Source: Undaria pinnatifida (Eukaryota; Sar; Phaeophyceae; Laminariales; Alariaceae). Taken from it: a stretch of 64,000 nt of DNA. Position 1 is the stretch's first letter, and each line of letters starts with the position of its first letter. Below are positions 22,330 through 33,262 of the stretch, piece by piece. The notes under the pieces were generated by a model. That model did no database searches. It had not been told where the DNA came from and saw only the letters and a program-made list of their open reading frames with translations. The stretch spans positions 5,404,778 through 5,468,777 of the forward strand of contig JABAKD010000015.1 in NCBI GenBank assembly GCA_012845835.1, in the 5' to 3' direction. Position numbers and translations under genes: made by a program.

Positions 22330-22889
22330 ATAGGCCCTGCGTGGTCGCGGTCGGACGGTATTGGTACCGTGCGGACCGTCGAGTCGGCAAGAGCAGGTGT
22401 CGCGGCGGTCGACGGGGTCGGCCGCGGCCGTGGGACTCGCGGCGGGGTTGTGCCTCGTCTGGAAGATGGTCGAGGGGCCCCGCCGGGCCCGAATCTATAA
22501 TCTATAGCGGGGGTGCGTTACCCATTGCTGTCGCTGTTCGTCGGTGCATCGTCGACGACGGAGGAGCTGGAGTGCCAAGCAAGGCAGAGACGGACACAGT
22601 CGAACAGGTGGTTGCGGCGTGGGCCGTCTCCTGTGTAGAACTCCGGGATAGAGGAGTCGGCCGTGCGATGGGCGTCGCTGCAGCCAGGGCTTTTGCGGAG
22701 CCCGTGCCGCCCTCGATGGGTATGGTAAAAACCGAAGCGAAAACGATGTCAGTGGCAGGCGAAATTGACCCGCGGCCTGTGCAGCCTTCGGTAGTGGCGA
22801 CGGAGGCAGAAACACGAGCGACGAATCTCCCCGGGGAAGCAGAAAGGCCGTCAATCCTTATACGTGGCTCGTGTGTGCGAAAATCGTGA

Positions 22890-23090
22890 AATGCGGTAGA
22901 GGTGAGAGGGAGCCCACCCAAAGGAGCATGTTCAGTGCGGGGCACGAGCCCACCTAAGACAGTGCTTTCGGCGAGGGGTTCGAGTCCAACCAAAGCAGTG
23001 CTTTCGGTGTAGGGCACGAGCCCACCCAAGACAGTGCTTTCGGCGAGGGGTGCAAGTCCACCCAAACCGACCCCTGGGGTCGGCGAGAAG
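22890..23090 (-). repeat. 33-bp repeats between RNase H and integrase
   Basis: About five imperfect units containing GTGCTTTCGG(C/T)G and GAGCCCACCCAA. Translated on the coding strand they give repeats such as LGGLVPRTE. The units stay in register with the reading frame (multiples of three). Confidence 0.65.
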
Positions 23091-23179
23091 GAAGCGCGCA
23101 GCCCGCGGGTCCGTAGGAGGTAGATACCGCTATCTCCAACGGTCTTGGGGCTTGTCAACTCCACGAGGTTGAAGTTTGT

Positions 23180-23560
23180 CAAGCCACTGCGGTCGTACTC
23201 CGCAGCAGGCTCTGGAAAACGGGCCGGAAAAATCGGCGATGCCCTTGGCGCTGCCTTTGCGGTACACGAGTGTGCAATTGAACGCGGTGACAAACTCAAG
23301 CTACCGCTGGACTCGTGCATTGAGGATCCCCACTTTGCCAATGCTCTCCTGTGTTTTGTGACCGGAGGATATGCGGAATGTTGCTCCCCACAGTACCCTC
23401 GGAGGTGTTTGGAAGCCCAAACAATGCTGCCGGTCCCAAAATCTGGGGAGTCTAGTGTCTCTCCGAGTCGAGCGTTGCTCGACTGATATACGTGATTTTC
23501 ATAGAGAACAAAACGTCGTCCAGCGTCACAATACCCTTGACAAAACAGGGGCCGTGTTCT
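23180..23560 (-). pseudogene. Gypsy RNase H remnant
   Basis: Frames on the minus strand recover HLRGYCGEQH and, after shifts, LEFVTAFNCTLVYRKGSA. These correspond to the RNase H end of gypsy Pol (hLRGY...; FLsaFdyxlxYRkGsaN). The upstream RT palm motifs (e.g. YxDD-type) are not seen. The remnant starts directly downstream of the NADAR region, suggesting that protease-RT was lost or replaced there. Confidence 0.6.
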
Positions 23561-23739
23561 GACAGCGCAAGGTCAGGGCCGACGCCAGAAGCTATCTCCA
23601 AACTCCGCGGCTTTTAATTTGCCAACGCTCCCGAGAAACAGGTCGGAAACGCGAAGGAGAAGCTTTGCGAGCGCTGGCCACTGTTAACGGCTCGGCCGCG
23701 GCGCGGACGAGATTTCTTGGTTCTTGCATTCGGAGTGCA

Positions 23740-24265
23740 GGTGCGGAACCGACTAGGGGAGGCCGGGTGCGCTGACCCGGTCTCATTGTCGCGAATAGCT
23801 TCGCGAACGGCAGAAAATGCCTCACCGAGCACGTTTTTCCTCTCCTCTGGCATGGGTTGTTGGCCCTGGGACCATCCGCCCGGAGACCAATGACCCACAC
23901 TGGGTCCAGAGGGCTGGAATCAGCCAGAATCTTGTTGTCAGAGCTCAAAAGGTGATTTTTTCATGGCTGGATTCTGCGTAAATTTGGCGTAGGTGCCAGA
24001 TAACACGGCGTTTTGCTTCTCCCTGTCCCCAACAGCGGAGTCAAAGTTGCGCACGCCTCTACCGATTGCGTTTGCGTGTGCTTGAACTAGGCGATGACAT
24101 GATGAGCCCCACTGCTCGATGGTCTTGGAAAAGCCTGGTCTTTTCGGCCATCATGTATTGCTCCGCGTAAGAATGTGGCACGTCGTCCACGCCAAACGAC
24201 GAAGGGGACCACGGTGCAAAATAGGATGGGGGCTGCCAGAACAACACCACTTTGTCTGTGGAGTA
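23740..24265 (-). pseudogene. NADAR domain (DUF1768/YbiA-like) carried by the retrotransposon
   Basis: NADAR proteins act on N-glycosidic or ADP-ribose-type substrates; bacterial relatives include YbiA in riboflavin-pathway detoxification and NADAR hydrolases that remove ADP-ribose from guanine in DNA. The whole domain is visible in order: VLFWQPPSYFAPWSPSSF, SYAEQYMMAEKTRLFQD (the conserved E...K helix), GRGVRNFDS, YAKFTQNPAMK, ILADSSPLDPVWVIGLR, then NVLGEAFSAVREAIRD. Length, about 160 codons, is normal for the family. At least three frameshifts break it: near 24065, at a poly-A run near 23955, and near 23850. This copy cannot be translated as one chain. It lies inside the LTR-bounded element between gag and RNase H, where protease-RT belongs, so it is cargo of the element rather than a host gene. 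Domain identity is confident; any function for the element is inference. Confidence 0.85.
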
Positions 24266-24900
24266 TTCGAGAGACGGGTCAAAAGCCGCATTGGAATTTG
24301 GGCCTGCAATGTCCCCGCCCGGCAACACCAGGCCTCGGGAGCACGACGCGAATCCGAACCCGTGGTATCTAGCCTCGGGTCTTTCTTCGCTCGTTGGCGG
24401 AAAAGCGCGAGAATCCGCTCTAACTGCGCCCGAAAAATGGCAAAAACCGACGGTGCCAACCCGTCGATAGCCTCGTTGGACATTTGTGGATCTGCAATGT
24501 CCCCTTCTGGGAACACCAGTCCTCGGCTCTTTGGGCCTGTAGTGTCCCCTTGCGGGAGCACCAGGCCTCGGGAGCAAGATGCGAGTCCGAACCTGGGGGT
24601 TTCTCGCTTCGGGTCATCCTCACTCGCTGGCGGAAGCTCGTAAAAAGCCGCCCTTGCTGCACCCGAAAAAGAGTCCAACACCCACGGTGCCAACCCGTCG
24701 GTAGCCTCGTTGGACATTTGGGTCTGCAATGTCCCCCTCTGGGAACGCCAGTCCTCGGCTCTTTGGGCCTGTAGTGTCCCCCTCAGGAACACCAGGCCTT
24801 GGGAGCACAACGCGAGTCCGAACCCACGGTTTCTCGCGTCGTGGCCTCTTCGCTCGTTGGCGCATAATCGCAAGAAAACTGCTCCAACTGCGACTGAAGG
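24265..24900 (-). repeat. 234-bp (78-codon) in-frame repeat upstream of NADAR
   Basis: Nearly three units of 234 bp; for example CCTCGTTGGA recurs at 24471 and 24705. The period is exactly 78 codons. On the coding strand each unit carries ASCSRGLVLP, GDIADP and MSNEA(I/T)DGLAP and leads directly into the NADAR frame. The family is unknown. Preservation of a multiple of three suggests these repeats were once part of the NADAR-containing protein. Confidence 0.7.
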
Positions 24901-26200
24901 GGCACGGGCTCTGAGCTGTTTCTGCTTGACGAGAGGCGCGATTCTTCCGTGTTTTTACGGGAATAGCGTCCAGCTGATCAAGCTGGAGGCCGTGGCGTCA
25001 CCACTGGCTCGTCGCGCAGTGTCGGATCTTCTCCCTGTGCCACTGGGGCAGACGTAGCCTGAAGCACGTGGGTTAGCGTGTTAAAAGACGAAGCAGGGTC
25101 CATAGACCGTGGGTGTCTTCTCGAGCGGGCCTCGGGCAAGTGGCAATAATGTTTTTACCCGAGGAGGCTCTTTTCTGTTATGCCTCTTGGAGAAGGGAGA
25201 CGAGATAGCTAATCTTGTCGACTCCTCCTTGATGAAAAAAAAGACAGAGCGCCTGCTGTTATCGCGAGCAAACACCGGATCAAGCCTCGCAAAAGATCTC
25301 GGTGTTTTAGTGTTGGCCTTCCCACACCTCAAAATCGACCGCCACCTCGTGGTCAGAAAAACGTGTGTGGGGGACCGTCCCACAACTCAAATCGACCGCC
25401 ACCACCTGGTCAGGGAGAGAGGGGGATGAACACGTTCGCGTAAAAAGGTGACGCGCCGTCACCGCAGCTTTATTGTTGCGCGACGCGTGTCTGGGGGGGA
25501 TCGCGCAAAGCGCAGGCTCCTATACCATGGTTGGTGGGGGCGGCGTTTGGAGCGCGTACCCCCATTGCTGATTCCATGCCGCGGTTGAGGGAAGCGGCGC
25601 TGGAAGCGTGGTTCCCGTCGCCGAACTCCAACCATGGCCGACGGGAACGTCACTGGAAGCGCGCGTTCTCGCCGTCGAAAAAATGAAAGGAAGAAAAAAA
25701 ATACCTGGCTGGAGGAAACCACGCTCGCTAGTTCCCGCCGCCGGTACTCAGCTGTTAGAATCGTCCGCAGACGGCGTAGGAGCCCGTCGGCTCTTGACGG
25801 AGGCAATCTGCGCTGCGTTATTGGACAGGCTAGCAACAGGAACACGATCATCTTCTGAAACAAAAATAGGTGCGCCCCAACAGTGTTGTCGACGGTGCCG
25901 TACCGCCGTCGAGCTGTCGATTGCCGTTACGGAATGTGCCAGGTTGGTGCGCGAAGGTATTTTCGCCCGGGTTGTGGGCGGCTGCAAAGCGCATTCGAGG
26001 AGCAGGAGCGGGGGCAGAAGAGGCGGGCGAGCGCAGGATACCACCATGGTGATCCGGCATGTATGTGGTATCGTTGTGACAGTTTACCTGACCCTGATCC
26101 TGGTGGTACCCTCGCGATTGACCTGAAAGATGGCGACGATTTTCTTGTGGTTGTTCGGGCGAAAATACAAGTCGTCTCGGCGGTAGCAGACCATGCGTGT
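24900..26200 (-). other. Gypsy interior between gag and cargo
   Basis: Here gag should pass into protease. I see only arginine-rich low-complexity frames (RRRE repeats, 25500-25760, from GCCGTCG/CCGCCG-rich DNA) and a duplicated CTCAAAATCGACCGCCACC / CTCAAATCGACCGCCACC block (25326-25405). No D-T/S-G protease motif is visible. Confidence 0.45.
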
Positions 26201-26203
26201 TTG

Positions 26204-27273
26204 TCAACGTCGGTGTGCGTCATCGTCGCCAGGGTGGCCAAATTCGGGGTTCAAGCAGCCAATCGCAGTAATGAAAGGATGCCTACAATGCTTGAAGGAA
26301 TGGTTGTCTTCGTGGCAGTTGAGGCAAAGCCCCCGATTTTCTCGGAGAGCATCAGCGCGAGGTGAAAGGAGGCTGCTCCAAAGGGGAGGGTCGTCTGTCT
26401 TAAATGAGGCCTTAACGGCGAAAACTTCAGCATAATGATGCTCTTCTAGTGGCCAGCAGTTCGATGTGAGGTCAAGCCAAGGGTCAAATGAATCATCGAT
26501 GGGCATGACAGTTGAATGATGGCTCGATCCCGTCTGCCACGAAAGCGACAGGGACGGCACTCGGCCCCGGCCGCGCCAATGATCGGCGGGCCGGGGCACC
26601 GACGGGGCGGACGACCGCGCTCCCGTCGAAGAAACAGGGAGAGAAAAAAAAAGTTTCGCTGTTGACGGCAGGTGTCTTATTAGTCACTAAAAGCCCGCCA
26701 AATAGCTTCCAACGAGGCGTATGGCCGCGGGTCCGTTGCCTTCGAACCAGGGCTCAACGCAGGCACGAGAGCCGGAAATTGTTCATTCGCCGCCACCCGA
26801 ACCACCTCCAACACCACATCCGTCCCCGAAGATAAAACACGCTCACTCCCCGCAGCGGTCGGCACAAGTACGTGAAACTCCCGACTGAAATCAGAAAAAG
26901 GCATGCCGTTACACAATCCAAAATTATGCACCTTAGTATAGCCCTCCTCCGTGTCAACCCCGTCGAAGTGCGTCATCAGCAGACGCAACAGGAGGGTGAA
27001 AGCCTCAGGCCCAGATGCTCCTCTTGCCATGGCTCTTGACACATCTTGCCTGCTACCACGGCCACTTCGCTGTGGTCCGTGCTCGATGACGAAGACGATC
27101 GGGAGGAGGTTGACGAGCCGTCCCACGCTGAACGTCCTCTCGCGCCCTTCCTCTGCCCTCCGCTGCCTCCGCCAGAGCTGCGGCCAACTGCCCCGGTTGT
27201 TGGACCAAAGTTGCCCCCTCGGCGGCGCCCTCAGCCACACCAGCACCCGATGCGCCTCCCCCGCCTCCACCAC
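26204..27273 (-). pseudogene. Gypsy Gag with CCHC zinc knuckle
   Basis: The structural protein that packages element RNA. The first frame (27273-26680) has a capsid-like stretch with PFSDFSREFHVLVP and VVLEVVRVAANEQFP, ending ASLEAIWRAFSD. After a frame change near 26690 a second frame (26599-26204) carries a perfect C-x2-C-x4-H-x4-C knuckle, CLNCHEDNHSFKHC, followed by basic residues. The ATG at 27273 lies four bases beyond the end of the TRIM LTR (27277-27360), so the coding region now starts right behind this foreign leader. The frameshift marks it as a pseudogene. Confidence 0.75.
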
Positions 27274-27276
27274 CGC

Positions 27277-27564
27277 TGTTAAGGTATTAGTGGGGTATTA
27301 GTCCGTTTGACCACTTGCAAAAGGTTAACCAATAGCTTACCCAAACTAAGCCTTATAGCACTCTCCCCCCCTGAAACGGCGGGATAGCAGGTTGGGCCGG
27401 ATATACGGGCGGACCTGTCAATTATCCAAGCCGTTTCATTTCCTGGATATACCGGAGAGGGTTTTTCCAAGTTCGACATGGGAAAGTCTGAAAAAGTTTA
27501 TTATGGTGGGTGTGTGGTTTGAATCCACGACCCAAAAACCCATGGTCCTGCCAACGACGCCATT
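27277..27564 (-). mobile_element. TRIM internal domain and 3' LTR embedded in the gypsy leader
   Basis: Reading leftwards from the gypsy 5' LTR: AA, TGGCGTCGTTGGCAGGACC (primer-site-like), a GGATTCAAACC B-box-like word, polypurine GGGGGGAGAG (27361-27370), then an 84-bp LTR TGCTATAAGG...CTTAACA (27360-27277). The internal part (27361-27564) is 204 bp, exactly the internal length of the free TRIM at 49702. The TRIM's own 5' LTR is absent; the gypsy 5' LTR occupies its place at the primer site. Confidence 0.75.
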
Positions 27565-27835
27565 TGTAAGGTTATAGGTGGGGACACAGAGTGCCCCCTG
27601 CAGGTCTGCCAATTGCGCAGGGTCCTCGGAGAGTACTCACTTTATTTTCCTTCGTAGAGACGTAGCTTTATTCGATTCCACCAGAGCCTCAGATGGCTTC
27701 TGAGATCGGAGGCACGTGCCTCCGATCTATTTCCCACACTGTCCCGAATATAAAACGCCAACCTTATCATACGTAACCCATCAAAATGATCTCAAATTCG
27801 GATAATTACAGGCCTTTCGAGGCCGTATCTTAACA
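27565..27835 (-). repeat. Gypsy 5' LTR
   Basis: A 271-bp LTR with intact TG...CA ends on the coding strand (TGTTAAG...CCTTACA), followed immediately by AATGGCGTCG and preceded by the CATAG target duplication (27836-27840). Confidence 0.88.
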
Positions 27836-27854
27836 CATAGACTATGCTACCAAC

Positions 27855-28436
27855 GACGCGTGCCACAGTACAGGTAGCACGTTTTATAGCCAAAACGTTT
27901 TCTGAAAAAAGTAGGGTGCTCCTAAATCCGAAATTGTCGGAATTTCGTTATTTTTTTCGCATATTTGTTTGTTTTAATACCTAGGCCATGAGATCGTTCG
28001 TCGGGTTGGATTTTTCTTTTTCGTTTTCTCGAAATCAGTTCTTGGGTGGGGAATAGAGCTCCTGAATTTAGGAGCCTTAGAAAAAAATGGGTGCGGCATG
28101 TGTCTAATGGTACTAATAGTGCTAATAGTACTAATAGTACTAATAGTACTAATAGTACTAATAGTACTATACAGGTGCACATTTGTTTTTGGTCAAGGCT
28201 CCTCATTTGAGGAGGTCTTAGAAACTCTCCCAAAAACTGCCATATATATGGGGGCAAAATGAATGTGCTGCGCCAGATGAACGATCCCATGGCTTGGGAA
28301 AATCGAGGAAAATCATTGCAAGATCAATCAGAAACAAAAACTCCGACGATCCTCGGGTTAAGGAGCGCCCCGTCAGTCCGAAAACGTTTCCGTCGAAAAA
28401 ATGCTGCTACTCGCGCTTCTATCGTAGCACCGCGTC
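27855..28436. repeat. Inverted pair of M1 MITEs around an (ACTAAT)n core
   Basis: A plus-orientation M1 copy (from GACGCGTGCCACAGTACAGG) and a minus-orientation copy (ending TCTATCGTAGCACCGCGTC) face each other across a TACTAATAG hexamer array (28104-28170). The whole is a palindrome of about 580 bp able to form a long hairpin. It starts 15 bases after the gypsy target duplication. Confidence 0.65.
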
Positions 28437-28439
28437 AGC

Positions 28440-30130
28440 ACTATTAGTAGGTGGTTGATCGCGTATATGGAACCGAGCAAAAGCGGGGAGGGAAGAGGGA
28501 CTATTCCATGCTCGGATACAATCAATCGAGACGAGGGTCGTTCCATGCTGTAAGGCTACTACTGCAGTCGCACCTGATGGTGTCGGTGTCTGGCATGGTT
28601 AGGACTCGGCTCTTCCTGAAGTTGGCATGGTATTCCATGCATGGATTATCTTACTAGGGTAGGAGACATGGCACCCACAAATTCATGCCACGGTAAATTA
28701 AGTGCACCCTTTTTTCTACGGGCATATCTTATGATATATACGATCCGAAATCCGAAAATGAGATAGATTTTCGTGTCGCAGAACCGGACAGGCAAAATCG
28801 GATCGACAACCTTTACAATAAAAACCCGAATTTACAGGCTCTTTTGCGGGGGAAAGTTCTCGCGAAATAATCGCCAACGGCCATCGCTCGATTACGTCAT
28901 CCTAATGGTTCGCCGTGCCAGAGAATCTCAGCGCACGCGTTGAAGCTTTGCAGGTGGGGCGAGGAAAAACGCGCAGTGTGCGCGTCATGCGAGAAGTTTT
29001 GTCTTCCTCCGCGCCCCCGTCGATCTCGTGCGTTAACCACGACATGTCGCAGACGGCCGTTGTCTTCGTCCTCGACGACAGTAGCAGTGTGTGTTTTGCG
29101 CGTTTGGCGATTGCTGCAATCACGACTGCGAGGAGAGAGGCAAGGATCTCGTGTAGTCGTCACCATCACTATCAAATCGGCTTCTGACGAGGTGTGCGCA
29201 AGTGGGTAGCAGGACACAACAGCAGCAGCGCGAGTGCGCCTATGAAACGTGTTGCTTGCTCAGAGCAGACAGATATGTCTGATGCGTGTTTTGTGTCTTG
29301 TACTGCTAATATTGCTGTTTTCGGCTTGTTTCGCGCTTATTGCCTCCCATGACGCAAGGAAAACCTGATTCGGATGTCACTATCGGATACGATTTTATCC
29401 GAGAGTAGGCCTTTTCGGGTGGGGGCCGACCCGAAAACGATATATATCAGAAAATGGAAGCCTGAAAAATCGCCAGTTTCGAGTCCGTAAGACTTGCAAA
29501 CCATTATTTTTGCCATCCGAAAAAAGCATTTTCAGATCCAGAAACGGTGTTGTATGTATGATATGGCATCAGGCTCCTAACGTTTTGAGGATGTTTATAT
29601 ACCTCACCGAAAAACTGACTTATTAGTAGAGTAAGTTTAAAGTGCTTTTGGGATGACCAAACCCGTGAACTAGGTGTAAAAATGTTCATACTGAAAAACA
29701 AGAAACGGCATTTTCCGATGACTTTGAGTTAAGGAACCCTGCGGTTCAGAAACCATTTTAGCCAAAACAAATAAATGCTGCGTTTATGATTATTAAATAA
29801 AAGTATTTTAAGGACGTCAGCCGTGAGTTCGACGAATTTCGGGTCAATACTTGTCTTTGCAAGCTGCGTTGTTGGTACTTGTAATACACTATGTGGGTGA
29901 GTTTTTTCTTAATGGAAGGGGTCCTATTCTTTTGTTGCACGTGTCCACAGACAGATTTTAAGAGTGCTACATTTTCAAAGGTAAATCATTGGAACATGGA
30001 ATCTGTAGTTCTTTAGTATCTAGTTGATTCGTAGCCACACTACCCTGAGTATTTTTAGCTATTTCTTCGGCTTCTATGTAGTTTATTTTTTTCAACTACA
30101 AAACACGGTTGAGTTTTACGACTTTTATAT
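28440..30130. other. No recognised gene; M1 fragments
   Basis: AT-rich with M1-like fragments (29520-29800). A GC-rich island at 28880-29210 is open in several frames and includes a cysteine-rich peptide (CASCEKFC), but neither splice sites nor a known family support a gene. Confidence 0.4.
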
Positions 30131-30141
30131 GTACGCATGAA

Positions 30142-30222
30142 AATAGTAGGGTATCTTTATTTCGCGTGAATTATAGTACACAATAGGGTATCTTTATTTC
30201 GCGTGAATTATAGTACACGATA
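30142..30222 (+). repeat. Two-copy 40-bp tandem repeat
   Basis: TAGGGTATCTTTATTTCGCG...AATTATAGTACAC occurs twice in tandem. The rest of 30.2-31.5 kb is AT-rich and shows no gene. Confidence 0.7.
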
Positions 30223-31574
30223 ACAGCAGCAGCTGCGATGTATTAGACAAGTATTATTGCGTACCATTACCAGCACACGATCACAAGATTATCATCATGT
30301 GCACTTGTCAGTGTAGTACAAGGCAAATTTCGATTTTCTTCGATTTCATAAATATTTGTTCTAGACTTCAATATAGGGAACGCAGAAACCGTACGGCAGA
30401 TACTTTGGCGGATACTTTCTTAACCTTTCTTTTTTAGGATATGATTCGCTAATCAGCAAAACAGCAGCACGAGTATAGCTATTGTGATACGACTACACCC
30501 ATCATAGCCTATTGTCGTACTACTCTCTGTACTCGTAAACTTTCTTCAAGTACGTACGTACATACCTAAAATTGAACAGCACGCATTTTCCCTGTACTGG
30601 ACCATCGTCCACTTTCTATTTTCTTAGGTTTCATGTAACTCTAGGCATTAATTTAGGGGGCGTGTTGAACGCCAATCAGACCAGCTTGTGCGCTTCTTAT
30701 CTAGAGTGCTTCTCGCTGGTAAACACCTCGAGTTTTTTGTGATATGATTTACCTCCAATTATCGCTGTTCATAATATAGGTCTGAAAAATGTTGTTCCAT
30801 TCTAATTTTGATTGTCTCAGTGACATGGTTACATCCACATTGCCGCTGTTCATACACAGGTCTGAACATGGCGTACAATTTGTGTTATTATTTTGAGTAT
30901 CGAGTTCCTCTAGCTATTTATCATCGAGGGGGCGCGTTGGAATATGGATTATGCTGGCCACGAGTATCTTACCTGGTATTCTAGATGCGGAAAAATACAA
31001 TACGTGGAGAAACTCAGCGCGTTTACTTCCCGTCGGCGTATTGTATGTTCAAGTTGTAACTAGATTCCCACCTCACGTATCGGGGAATGTTGCAGGGAAT
31101 ACCGCAAGGAACGGTACTATAAGACGGTCTGTCGGTCATTTCCTCAACCCGTAGAGAGTACATATGCCCGTAGCATGGGCATTCTGCCGTGGGCATTATT
31201 GAGTTGCGTCGATCAGGTGACGTTCAGCCCGACCTCAATATATTTCCTTCCTTCTCATCCTCTTCTCATTTTCTTCTTCTGCTTCCTGCTTCTTTCCTTC
31301 TTCGGTTTTCACTCTTTGGTCCTGAGCGCACTTTCCAGACTATCTTCTCTTTTTTTTCTCCATCAAAAGTGATGTTCACAGACTCTTCGGTGCCGCCTCT
31401 GTAGTTCTAATCAGATTCAGAGCCTCGATACACATAATAATGGTAAAACTACCTACTGCTAACTCACATATAACTCGGAATATGTGGCGCCACAATAGTA
31501 AAATAACGTACTGGTAACACCACACATAACTTGGAATACGTGGCGCCGCACCAGCCTCTCCTCCATACAGGTGG

Positions 31575-32342
31575 ATCGGCATGATTCGACTCGACTCGAC
31601 CCTACCCCCCCCCCTTCCCCTGGGACAAAAACGTCAGCTCAAGTACTGGATGATTGATTATCAGCATACACACCTCGACTGCACCCCCCCACGACCCCGT
31701 TCTCCTGCCATTGTAGGGATTCGAGGGCCTGTCATTGTTTCTTCGGACTTTAACCACGCATGACACGACTACTACCCCCCCTCCCCGAGAAACAATCAGC
31801 TCGAGTGATTACGCTCCAGGGGAAAGCATCGGTTCGAGCGGCGATGCTCTCTCCCGTACAGCTAGGTCGGCAAAACTCTACTTTGCTGCCCCCTCCCCTC
31901 CCGGTCGGGGGGAGGGAAAAAGCATGAGCTCGAGTGCTGATGCACCCCCTACATCATCTCCCGTAATCACTAAACCTCGCTACCGCCTAGCCGCAAAATC
32001 TCTACGAAGCATCTTAACACAACCAGTTCTTCCTCCATGGCACTTACGGTATTTTCTCTACAACCTGTATACGACTGCATAACATCGGCACTGTAGCGGC
32101 ACTATATAGCGGCAACTGGCACTACTCCGTATACTGCCTGATGCCCCCACACATAATCTCCCGTCATCGCTAAAACTTGCTACCGCCTAGCCACAAAACC
32201 TCTACAAAGCATCTTTTGACACAACCAGTTCTTCCTCCATGGCACTTACGATATTAGTCTACCACCTGCATACGACTGGATAATATCGGCACTGTAGCAG
32301 CACTATATACCGGCACATGGCACTATTCCCGCATACTGCCAA
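31575..32342 (+). repeat. Tandem duplications, units about 200 bp
   Basis: Units 31937-32137 and 32138-32342 share CTGATGC, CTACCGCCTAGCC, AACCAGTTCTTCCTCCATGG and CGGCACTGTAGC. Before them, three looser units combine a poly-C tract with CAGCTCGAGT-type words (31590-31940). A short frame runs through 31735-32082 but shows no domain. Confidence 0.7.
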
Positions 32343-33137
32343 TACTCGTTGTTGCCATCTGCACCAAGCGAGGTCACGGGCGCTGTTAGTATAGCAAGCA
32401 ACCGGCATTACGAACCCAACCGGCATTATAAAGGAGCCACTATGCTACCGTACGCCAACTAGCTCAGTTAATCTTCCCTTCCGATTACACCTTCTTACAC
32501 TGTGCAATAGTTTTCGATGTCTCGCGTAGATCATGAAGCCAGGCGAATAACCTCTATGACTATGCTGGATGAAGTAAGCCCTTCCTCCCTCCCTGAAGAA
32601 CTCAACAATGCTAGAGATCCCATGAAGAAGACCACCCTTCAACAGCCCCCTCTTCGCAGTGTGCTGCAGCCAGGCAGGTTTTCAATCCACCCGTACAGGA
32701 CAAGGCGCCGAAAAAAAACCAGGTAAGAAGCAGGGCAACAAGAAAGCAGAGCTGAGATTTACACGAGAACAACTAAAATCAGGGAATCTTTTACACAGAA
32801 CATTGTTTAGAACGCACCATTTCTTAAAATAGTAAATCCAGCCTTAAGCAGCATTCCCGTGTCTTATTTTATTGGTAGGTGTCCTGAACTACTACCGTGT
32901 ACCAGGTATGATGAAAAAAAAAGGCAATGGTGGCTGAGAATGTACACATCCTTAACCACATGCAGGCTCTCCTGTAGAACCCAGTGGAACCTACCACATA
33001 AAACCCTGCGCTCAACCAAGAGGGCATCCATGAACCTTGCATGCCACACTACATGCACAAACCCAACCCCCCGGGAACTGTTCAATCCAACTACACAACC
33101 TCAGGGTGGCCAAAGAGCCAAATTTTTTCGCCGCTGG

Positions 33138-33262
33138 TACGAAACATATCAGGTAAATAATACTGCCTTCACCCCCCGTCACCCCGGCTGTAGGGGTGTT
33201 TACGAAACATATCAGGTAATACTGCCTGCACCCCGCCACCCCGGCTGTAGGGGTGCGAGGGT
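33138..33262 (+). repeat. Two-copy tandem repeat, about 60 bp
   Basis: TACGAAACATATCAGGTAA and CACCCCGGCTGTAGGGGTG occur twice in tandem. The rest of 32.4-34.0 kb is C-rich without a supportable gene. Confidence 0.7.

Larger units (their letters stand above)
18859..27835 (-). mobile_element. Ty3/gypsy retrotransposon with NADAR cargo and TRIM-derived leader
   Basis: Direct LTRs of about 270 bp (18859-19126 and 27565-27835) enclose about 8.4 kb transcribed leftwards. The element is flanked by the 5-bp duplication CATAG (18854-18858 and 27836-27840). Order on the minus strand: 5' LTR, AA-TGGCGTCGTTGGC primer-site-like start, TRIM internal domain and LTR, gag with CCHC knuckle, a basic region, a 78-codon repeat, a NADAR domain, RNase H remnant, integrase (zinc-binding and DDE core), chromodomain, 3' LTR. 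Protease and RT core are missing. Several frameshifts make this copy defective. LTR termini are TGTTAAG...CTTACA on the coding strand. Confidence 0.9.

Noticed and set aside
22502-23341. 279-codon minus-strand frame as a separate gene
   Set aside because: It overlaps the RNase H remnant in another frame and includes the 33-bp repeats; part of the decayed gypsy element.
28880-29210. GC-rich cysteine-containing frame (LCRWGEEKRAVCASCEKFC) as a piggyBac-type C-terminal zinc region
   Set aside because: Cysteine spacing does not fit the family and there is no upstream transposase; composition alone is not evidence.
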